Assembly (NCBI RefSeq): GCF_030272615.1
Contig: NC_081413.1
Coordinates: forward strand, 146,172,476 to 146,236,475
Source: Cryptomeria japonica
Lineage: Eukaryota > Streptophyta > Pinopsida > Cupressales > Cupressaceae
DNA length: 64,000 nt
Direction: 5' to 3'
Shown here: positions 56,915-64,000 of the stretch, in pieces
Position numbering within the stretch: position 1 is the first letter of the stretch
How the letters are laid out: the number at the start of each line of letters is the position of its first letter
Position numbers and translations under genes: made by a program
The notes under the pieces: model-generated
The model's input: only the letters and a program-made list of their open reading frames with translations
Told to the model about the DNA's origin: nothing
The model's database searches: none

Positions 56915-57929
56915 ATGATGAAGAAAGAAGGTCCAAAGTTCAATAGGGAAAACTATAGAATCTATGGTGATAGGATGAAGATCTATATCAAAAGCTTAGG
57001 AAGTCAATATTCAGAACATGTTGTTACCAAATATACCTTGCCTAGTGGGATTCCGTCAAATGATCAAAAGAAGGAGCAACAAGAGAATAATCAGGTATTG
57101 GAGGCCATTATCAGTTCCTTGTTCGATTCAAAGTATGTTGATGTCCATGGTTTGGAGACTCCTTATGATGTGTGGAAGAAACTTGAGGATATCTATAGTA
57201 GTGATGACCATGTTAATATTGCCAAAGAGGAGAGTCTAAGAGGTAAATTTGATGACATGTGGATGGATGAAGGTGAGAATATTCAATAGTATGGTCAGAG
57301 GATCAAGGAGATATTAGGTGAGATCAAAAGTGTTGGTGGTAAAGTGGAGGATACCATAGTGGTTAGTAAGGTGTTGAGAACCCTTCTACCAGTCTATGCT
57401 ATCCGAGTTGTAGCCATTCAAGAACTCAAGTCTATTGATAAAACAAAGGTACCTCTTGACTCCATCATTGGTAAACTAACTATATTTGAATTAAATTGTT
57501 TTGATGGAAGTGTTCAGAAATCGGAATCTGCATTTAGAGATTCAGTTTCTAATCCACCTGTAAGGAAAAGAAGATAATCTAGTCATAGTCATGAGTCAAG
57601 ATCCAATAGAGAAGTTGATGATGAAGACATTCTGATTGAGATTGAAGTATTGCTGGCCAAATGGTTACCTAGAGGTATCGATAAGTATATAGGTAAATTA
57701 CCTTTGAAGTGTTTTGTATGTAATTGGATTGGACATATTGCAACTAATTGTCCAAATGGAGACAATGAGCATAAACATGAGAAGTATAAGAAGTACAAAG
57801 GAAAAGGTAAAAGAGATTTCCTCATTGCAGTTAATGGAGGAATCACATATGAGGAATCTGAGGGAGATGCAAATGAAGGCATTGTCTTTGTTGCTATTAA
57901 AGAAGAGACATCAAATCAGAAGGCATTAG
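56915..57929 (+). pseudogene. Copia D gag with CCHC knuckle, broken
   Basis: It starts MMKKEGPKFNRENYRIYGDRM, close to copia C gag. A TAG at 57287 stands at the Gln of a TQYGKR-type motif, and a TAA at 57575 at another Gln. The knuckle CFVCNWIGHIATNC is at about 57709-57750. A basic stretch (KYKKYKGKGKRD) follows. Confidence 0.87.
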
Positions 57930-58360
57930 TTTCTCACATGGATAGTTCTAATGATTGGATTATAGACAGTGGTTGTTCACACCACATGACTGGTGACTGG
58001 AGTAAGTTTCTTACTCTGAAGGAATTTGATGGAGGTGTTGTGAGATTTGGAAATGACTCACTCTACATGGTAAAATGAAAGGGAACAATTCCTATTAATG
58101 TAAAGAGAAATGCAGATGATGTCTACTGGGTTGAAGGATTGAAACACAATCTTTTGAGTGTTGCTCAACTCAATAATAGAGGTTATCCACTGGATTTAAA
58201 TAATGGAATGTGCAAAATCTATGGAAGCAAAGGTGAACTAATTGCAATTGGAAAACAAACAAAAGGTAACCTGTTTCACCTAAATCCTAAAGTCAACAAT
58301 TATTTAATTGCTTAAGTACAAGATAGTTGGCTTTGGCATTGGAGATTTTGTCATGTAAAC
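57930..58360 (+). pseudogene. Copia D protease end and pre-integrase domain
   Basis: The protease loop DWIIDSGCSHHMTGD near 57955-57998 is intact (DSG). Then come FDGGVVRFGNDS and a TGA at 58076 where Gly is expected. VYWVEGLKHNLLSVAQL follows in phase to about 58310, with a TAA before QDSWLWH. Confidence 0.82.
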
Positions 58361-58938
58361 TTGAATAATATTGTCAAAGTCAGTAAGTCCAAGTCGGTAA
58401 GATGTTTGCCTCAGTTGGACAAACCGGTGAATTCTCTATGTAAGGAATATCAGTTAGGGAAGATGACATCCCCAACTTTTAAAAGAAAATCTTTCTCAGT
58501 AGAACATTTGCTATATTTGGTTCATATAGACATTTGTGGACCAATAAGGACTATAAGTATTCAAGTTGATCATTATTTTATGATTTTCACTAATGATTGC
58601 TCAATAATGATGTGGGTCACATTCTTGAAGGATAAAATAGAATCCTTTATCAAGTTTAAGGAATTTAGGGCCTTAGCTGAAAAGGAAAGTGGAAAGAAGA
58701 TAAAGTTCTTAAGAATTGATCAAGGTGGTGAATTTACTTCAGAGGAATTTACTAGATATTGTGAAGACAATGGAATTAAGAGGCATCTTTCTACACCTAG
58801 GACACCAAAACATAATGGTATTGCAGAGAGGAACAACCGGTCAGTTATTGAAGTAACTAGAACACTGCTAATACAAGGAGATGTAGCTAAAACTTTCTGG
58901 CGAGAAGTTGTCAGCACAACTATCTACACTATGGCTTT
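58361..58938 (+). pseudogene. Copia D integrase core
   Basis: It has the zinc end CKEYQLGKMT, the first Asp in HIDICGPIRT, the second in RIDQGGEFTSEEF, and Glu in HNGIAERNNR. Homology breaks off after WREVVSTTIYTMAL at 58938, where the next conserved codons are replaced by unrelated sequence. Confidence 0.88.
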
Positions 58939-59095
58939 GTGAGTGTATCTTGACGGTGTTAGCTATAGGTGTTTATGTTTTGGTTTGAGTGCTAGCCAGC
59001 TTGGTTATTCTGTAGTAAGTAGGTGTAGCTCGGGTCCTCCAAGTATAAAAAGTGTGACCTTTATTGTGCCCAGGATGGTTGTTTGGCCAGAGTTA
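58939..59095 (+). other. Unexplained 150-bp segment within copia D pol
   Basis: It separates TIYTM from a worn TPFEL-like motif at about 59096 and WYGRSPN at 59125. Copia B keeps the expected NRVQIKG here. It starts GTGAGTGTATC, which resembles an intron donor, but I see no convincing acceptor at the far side. Confidence 0.45.
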
Positions 59096-60345
59096 GGAAT
59101 CCTACCTTGTTTTGAACTCTTATGTACTGGTATGGTAGATCACCTAATGTCAGTTACTTTAAGGTTTTTGGTAGTAAATATTTTATCAAGAGAGGTGACT
59201 ATGTTGGTAAGTTTGATGCTAAGAGTGATGATGGCATATTTCTTGGTTACTCCACCAAGAGCAAAGCCTACAAATGTTACAACAACTGGACAAAGAGAAT
59301 TATTGAAAGTGTTGATGTCCTAGTGGATGAGTGTCCTAAAGATACAAGAGAAACTAGTGAGGAGAAGAAGGAAGATGAACCTTACATTCTGATTTTGGAA
59401 CTAGAACAAGTGAAGCCAGAAGTTGGTGAAATGAATGCTATTGCACTAGTTCAATCAGAATAGGTAGATTCTATAGAAGATGAAGATAGTGAGGAAGAAG
59501 AACCTGAAGATAATGATCATATTATTTCAAGGTATGTAAGAATCAATCATAATCCTTATTAGATTATTGGAGATAAAGATGTTGGTGTGTTAACCAAAAG
59601 AAGAATTAGAGAGAATTCTTGTATGATCTCCACTATTGAGCCTACAACAACAAAGGAAACCTTTGGAGATGATCACTAGATCAAGGCTATGGAAGAAGAG
59701 CTTGACCAGATTGAGAAGAACAATACATGGACCCTAGTACCCAGATCGGTGAACAAAAATGTAATAGATACTAAATGGGTATTTAGAAATAAACTGAATG
59801 AAGATGGAGTAGTAGTTAGAAACAAAGCCAGATTGGTATGCAAAGGTTATGCACATGAAGGATAACACTATGGCAAGACATTTATACTAGTAGCTAGATT
59901 AGAAGGTGTTAGGACTCTACTTGTATTTGCAACATATAGGGGATTCAAAGTATATCACATGGATGTGAATTCAACATTTCTAAATGAAATACTGGAAGAA
60001 GAAGTCTACATTGAACAACCAGATGGTTATGCTTTGATTGATGCAAAGGATATGGTGTCTAAACTGCACAAGACACTATACGGTTTGAAGAAAGCACCAA
60101 GAGTATGGTATGAAAGGCTACATTCACACTTGGTGAAGATAGTTTTCCAGAGAACTAGTGAAGACAACAATATATATCTCAAGACTGAAGGAGATAAGAT
60201 ACTGGTTAGTGAGGTATTTGTGGATGATATCATTTTTGGAGGCAATGATGACATGAGTGATGACCTTGCAAATGAAATGAAAAGTGAATTTGAGATGTCT
60301 CTGGTAGGAGAGATAAAATTATTCATAGCTTTACAAATTCAATAG
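59096..60345 (+). pseudogene. Copia D reverse transcriptase, broken
   Basis: It runs from YGRSPNVSYFKVFGSKYF through an acidic linker (59330-59530) to the RT. The RT has EELDQIEKNNTWTLVPR, DTKWVFRNKLNEDG, HMDVNSTFLNEILEEEVYIEQPDGY, KTLYGLKKAPRVWYERL and the catalytic VDDIIFGG. TAG/TAA stops occur at about 59461, 59560, 59677 and 59862. Confidence 0.87.
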
Positions 60346-60565
60346 ATGAAGTGTGGTATTTTTATCACATAGTCCAAATATGTGAAAGAGGTATTGAAGA
60401 CATTTGGAATGGGAGACTGTAAACTAGTTGGGAAACCAATGGTTACAGACTGTAAACTATCTGAGGATGATGCTACATCCGTTGATGAAAAGGAGTGCAT
60501 GTCTATGATAGGGAAATTGCATTTGTTCTTCACAGTAGACCGAATATTGTTCATGCAGTTGGATT
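60346..60565 (+). pseudogene. Copia D RNase H start, cut by E5
   Basis: KYVKEVLKTFGMGDCKLVGKPMV is followed by DEKECMSMIGKLH. After a frame change it reads HSRPNIVHAVGF and stops at 60565, exactly where TGTAGACG begins the E5 LTR. Two TAG stops lie in 60343-60372, both where copia relatives have Gln. Confidence 0.85.
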
Positions 60566-60920
60566 TGTAGACGTTTAAAAATGGTCAACACTTGCAGAGT
60601 CATACCTAAAAAATCTGTGCATTGTCTTATTTTAGGGTTTTTGCATTGCATTAACATTTCTTCTATGTTGTGTGCTTGGTATTTATCATTTGCGAGCATC
60701 GAGTCCTTCTTCTGCATTCCTCATTTTTATCACTTTTGAATTAGGTCTTGTCGATAGCAATCTTCAGTCATGATTTTGGTCGATCTTATCCTGTCGCATC
60801 ATGGTGCATGCTCATTTATCATCATTTTGGACATCATCAATCCTAATCGATGATAGAATTAGGGTTTTGTCCTCTTGTCAATCTTTCAATCATCTTTTAG
60901 TAATCATTTGCGATTATCAA

Positions 60921-61395
60921 CTTGTCAATCTTGTCATTTTGTGATCGATTCGTCATCAATCCTCGTCCTTGTCAATCTTGTCATTTTACGATTGATTCAT
61001 CATCGATCCTCGTCCTTGTCAATCTTGTCATTTTGCAATCGATTCATCATCGATCCTTGTCCTTGTCAATCTTGTCTTTTTGCAATCGATTCATCATCAA
61101 TCCTTGTCCTCTTGTCAATCTCATCATTTTGTGATCAATTCATCATCGATCCTTGTCCTTGTCAATCTCGTCATTTTGTGATCGATTCATCATCGATCCT
61201 TGTCCTTGTCAATCTCATCAGTTTGTGATTGATTTGTCATCGATCCTTGTCCTTGTCAATCTTGTCATTTTGTGATCGATTTGTCATCGATCCTTGTCCT
61301 CATCAATCTCGTCATTTTGCGATCGATTTGTCATCGATAATTGTTCTTTTCAATCATGTCAATTTGGATCAATTAGTCATTGTTCCTCGTCAATT
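60921..61395 (+). repeat. 47-bp tandem repeat in E5 LTR, about 10 copies
   Basis: Units starting CTTGTCAATCTTGTCATTTT begin at 60921, 60968, 61015, 61062, 61111, 61158, 61205, 61252, 61299 and 61346. The unit is 47 bp throughout, except that one copy is 49 bp. Each contains GATCGATT and a near-palindromic ATCGAT pair. A partial copy precedes it near 60872. Confidence 0.92.
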
Positions 61396-61513
61396 GGCAC
61401 CTATCAATTTGATCTCTTTATCAATCTTGGTCAATTTGTCATATTTGTCATTCTTTATTTGAAATTTCCTTTCAAATCTCTTCATGCTAATCTAGTCCTC
61501 TCTCCAATTTGTC

Positions 61514-61520
61514 TATAAAT
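61514..61520 (+). promoter_or_regulatory. E5 LTR TATA box
   Basis: TATAAAT follows TTGTC, just downstream of the tandem repeat, which would place the array as an upstream promoter element. Confidence 0.5.
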
Positions 61521-62588
61521 TGGATGAGTTTCTTCAATCAAAGGATCGAATCAATCAATCACGCTTCTAGTATCCTTACGCTGCCATTTCATCTTGTCAA
61601 TCTTGCTTTCATACTATGCTTTTGCACTGTAAGGAAACACAGGTGCGGAAATAGCTTCCTACACTAGTCTCTAGAGGAAAGTATTGTGCAAATTCTTTTA
61701 AATCCTTACAATTTCAGATTCATTAACTACTTTAACAAAGATATTGCAGCCATATACCATGCATACAGAAAATAGAGAATGACATAATGATTTACCCTGG
61801 GGAAAACCTTTCGGTAAAAAACCCCAGCACTCCAAAACCTGCACAATGTATTATCTTCAACACAATAGTTACAACACACTTGCAATGAAAGTTCTTTCAA
61901 GAGACAATCAACACTTAAAGACAAATCCAGTAGCACGATATCATACCAATAATACACTCTTTTCATATCACAGTCTGTAACCCTAAAAAACGCTTATGTG
62001 ATTTCCTTTTTAGGGCAACTTCCAAAGATAGCCATATTAGGGTTTTACCATTCTCTAAGAAAATAGGAACCCCATGATTGAGGAAGAGTGTACAGTACTC
62101 AACTTTATTAGTTGCCACATGTCTTGCATGTCTCCTAAAAATAGCTCTTACGTGTCATGGGAATCTGTCATAACCGTTTCAGCCATGATCTCCTTACACA
62201 CAATTCAAGATGCCGACACATCAAGTGGAGTGACACATCAACATGCCAAATAGACATGTACACTCACACTTAATTACAATATTTGCAAGAAATACATTTT
62301 ACAAAACAAATAATAAGAATAGGAATTATCCAAGGTTGAGACACCTTATTCCTAACATGCACTTGTAGGTGAGATCCACAAACAATGTAATTTGAAGGAG
62401 AAAAAAGGACAATGGAGGAATAATGAAGGAGATACAGGCTTTGGTTTTCTTTTTTTATTTTAGTATTTCATCTTCATGCCTTTATTGATTGTAATTAGGA
62501 TTTCTTATCATTGCAATCTTGTTTTTGTGATTGAGCTAGTTTAATATCTATTTGCTTTGATGGTTTCCAAATTCCTATCTACATTTTC

Positions 62589-62607
62589 TGGTGAACCCGA
62601 TGTGAAC
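62589..62607 (+). promoter_or_regulatory. E5 primer binding site
   Basis: TGGTGAACCCGATGTGAAC starts five bases after the LTR end. It differs from the E2 site at one of the first 18 bases. Confidence 0.75.
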
Positions 62608-62651
62608 TAACCATTTAACCATGCTTTGAGTGCTCTTGAGCTGATTTGCAG

Positions 62652-62978
62652 GTGAGAAACTCAAGAAACAGGGTGACTCAGAGCTTTCTGGACACTCCTG
62701 CGCCCGTGTCAAGACATCCTGTGCCTATGTCAAGACATCTTGTGCCTGTGTTGAAGGGATTTGTGCCTATGTCAAGACATCCTGTGCCTGTGTTGAGACA
62801 TTCCATGCCTGTGTAAGGCTAGAAACAAAGGTGAAACCAGTGTTTTTACTTGCAAATTACTTTGTTTTCGTTCTGTTCTTATATTTTGGTTTTTCTTTGG
62901 TACTGATTTTCTCTGCAGCATCTTGGCTTACATGTGACGAAGACTAAAAAAATACAACTACTAATAAATCTTATGCAG
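62652..62978 (+). other. Candidate leader intron in E5
   Basis: The donor is TTTGCAG|GTGAGA at 62652. One acceptor is TACTGAT (62901-62907), a T-rich stretch and CTCTGCAG, with AG at 62917-62918. A second is TACTAAT (62959-62965) with TGCAG ending at 62978. The 21-bp array lies inside either intron. Confidence 0.45.
62697..62818 (+). repeat. 21-bp tandem array in E5 leader, about 5.8 copies
   Basis: Units such as CCTGTGCCTATGTCAAGACAT begin at 62697, 62718, 62739, 62760, 62781 and 62802. The position after the primer site matches the leader arrays of E2 and E3. Confidence 0.9.
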
Positions 62979-63034
62979 GACGTGGTCAAAGAATTTCACT
63001 AAAACATCTTGTTTGTGATTTTTAAAGTAGTTGC

Positions 63035-63600
63035 ACATTTAATTTCTTAAAGGTTAATGAAGACCATGCATGCTTTGTTTGTTTTTAGCTTGATTGCATG
63101 TTTTAACCCTTAGAATTGGGCCTGCCTCCGGATTTGCCTGGCACTTCACATAGGCATTGGTGAGAGGGAACGACCCTAAGTGGTGATGGGCTAAATCCAA
63201 GCTCTTTCAAACCACTCTAAATAATTGTGGATGCAACAAAAGTTGTAGACAACGGGTGCTGGAATGGTATTGCGACGATTTATTCACCGGATCAATACCC
63301 ACCCGAACGGATGCCCTTACTAGAATCTCTTATTTTTAGAGGCCAGAATCCTTCTATCTGTTGGCTCAGGCATTGTGATATGCGCATGCCGAAGACACCT
63401 CTCATGTACTCCTTAGTTAGAGATAGCAAGTTCTTGGGAAGTGATGCCCCTTGAACTCGAAGCTTGGTATGCCTGAGAAGTGAGTGCACTGTAAGGGGGA
63501 GCCAGTGCTACCAAGCGTCTAGCTATTTGACTAAGTGTTGTATTTTATGGTTAGAGGATTCAATAGATGTTTCCCTTGCCAGCCATAGGATTTGTTGTAA
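63035..63600 (+). other. E5 conserved structured leader segment
   Basis: The blocks in order are GTTGCACAT … GAAGACCATGC (63030-63070) and TGGGCCTGCC (63117-63126). GAGAGGGAACGACC is followed by a stem AGTGG (63179-63183) / CCACT (63212-63216). A second hairpin pairs GCTTGGTA (63462-63469) with TACCAAGC (63508-63515), enclosing GCACTG/CAGTGC. The segment ends with CTTGCCAGCCATAGGA. The open frame at 63227-63454 is not conserved in E3. Confidence 0.6.
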
Positions 63601-64000
63601 ATTTTCTTGATTGTCTTGAGTCAAAGTCAAACAAACATTTTGTCTTCCGTGATTGTCAAAGGTTAAATCAAAAACAAACTTTCAAAAGTGCTCATAATCA
63701 ACTTGGATTTTCAAAATCAACAACCTTCAAAACAAAATCCAAACAAAAGTCTAAATTTGTCCAAGTATTCATCCAACATTTGAACATGGCTTGTCAAAAC
63801 ATTGAATGTCTTTGTTTCAAAATTCATGTCACTTTAGGCTAGGTTTTGCATAGTCCAACTTAGGTCCTAGGGCATATTGTTATCTCCCTTCATTTTAGTC
63901 CTTTTCATTGCAATCATCCTCATTTTGCACTTAGGTTCCAAATCATTTCCCTAAGTTTGCATTTCATTGTCATATCTAAGCTAGATTTCCCTTTACGTGA
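63601..64000 (+). other. E5 leader, distal part to window end
   Basis: AAATCAAA-rich sequence like the ends of the E2 and E3 leaders. No gene is seen. An ORF1 equivalent would be expected beyond the window. Confidence 0.4.

Larger units (their letters stand above)
38338..60565 (+). mobile_element. Copia D: Ty1/copia element, split by E3 and cut by E5
   Basis: The LTR starts TGTTGGCACTTTC at 38338, inside the LTR of copia C. E3 (39494-56599) interrupts the LTR. The coding region (56915-60565) is followed abruptly by the E5 LTR in the middle of RNase H. The 3' end and 3' LTR would lie beyond E5, outside the window. Reading frames have many stops. Confidence 0.85.
60566..62583 (+). repeat. E5 5' LTR (about 2018 bp)
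   Basis: It starts TGTAGACGTTTAAAAATGG and ends TATCTACA before the primer site. It contains a 47-bp tandem repeat and TATAAAT at 61514. The 3' LTR is outside the window, so the length is not confirmed. Confidence 0.72.
60566..64000 (+). mobile_element. E5: Ty3/gypsy Tat-like element, 5' end only
   Basis: It has a 5' LTR, a primer site almost identical to that of E2, a tandem leader array and the structured leader shared with E2 and E3. No coding gene is reached before the window ends, so gag-pol and 3' LTR lie to the right. The left boundary is set by the break in copia D. Confidence 0.78.

Noticed and set aside
58939-59120. True spliceosomal intron in copia D
   Set aside because: The start resembles a donor, but no polypyrimidine-AG acceptor with branch site is present near the far edge, and the flanking codons do not rejoin in frame.
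60875-61462. Overlapping open frames with repeated CQSCHF-type peptides
   Set aside because: They are translations of the 47-bp tandem repeat. The unit is not a multiple of three, so the frames cycle by chance.
63227-63454. 75-aa frame in the E5 leader
   Set aside because: The matching E3 leader has no equivalent frame. The conserved features there are RNA stems.

Overview
This is a stretch of plant nuclear genome made almost entirely of nested LTR retrotransposons. I find no host gene, tRNA, rRNA or CRISPR array. The elements are plant types: a chromodomain Ty3/gypsy element, Tat-lineage Ty3/gypsy elements with a second (archaeal-type) RNase H, and Ty1/copia elements with iMet-type primer sites. 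A large, TE-rich seed-plant genome fits. A conifer or other gymnosperm is my guess only, and the sequence does not prove it.

Layout. (1) 1-25425: E1, a minus-strand Ty3/gypsy chromovirus (Tekay/Del-like). Its coding region lies at 291-5035, and its 5' LTR (5159-25425) is split by E2. (2) 6137-22059: E2, a complete plus-strand Tat-like element with two 1771-bp LTRs and a GGTTG target duplication. (3) 25426-28757: copia B (minus), cut through its integrase by E1. (4) 28758-30548: copia A (plus), the tail of RNase H plus the 3' LTR, cut by B. (5) 30549-30991: unassigned. (6) 30992-38337: copia C (minus), with its 5' LTR cut near the end by copia D. (7) 38338-60565: copia D (plus). Its 5' LTR is split by E3, and its RNase H is cut by E5. 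(8) 39494-56599: E3, an older Tat element with an antisense plant-mobile-domain (PMD/MAIN-like) gene between integrase and 3' LTR. (9) 60566-64000: E5, the 5' LTR and leader of a third Tat-like element that runs off the window. The order of insertion on the left is A, then B, E1, E2. On the right it is C, then D, then E3 and E5 independently.

Almost all coding regions are broken by stops and frameshifts. The exception is the E2 gag-protease frame (1325 codons), which is open and carries a G-patch-like segment. The most interesting signals lie outside the standard gag-pol genes. Three Tat elements share a structured leader with a compensated stem, and candidate splice acceptors with TACTAAC-type branch sites. 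Each also has a short tandem array after the primer site. E2 and E3 share twin hairpins downstream of integrase, and a small conserved ORF upstream of gag. In E3 the leader array recurs in inverted orientation upstream of the antisense PMD gene.

All identities and difference counts were made by eye and are approximate.
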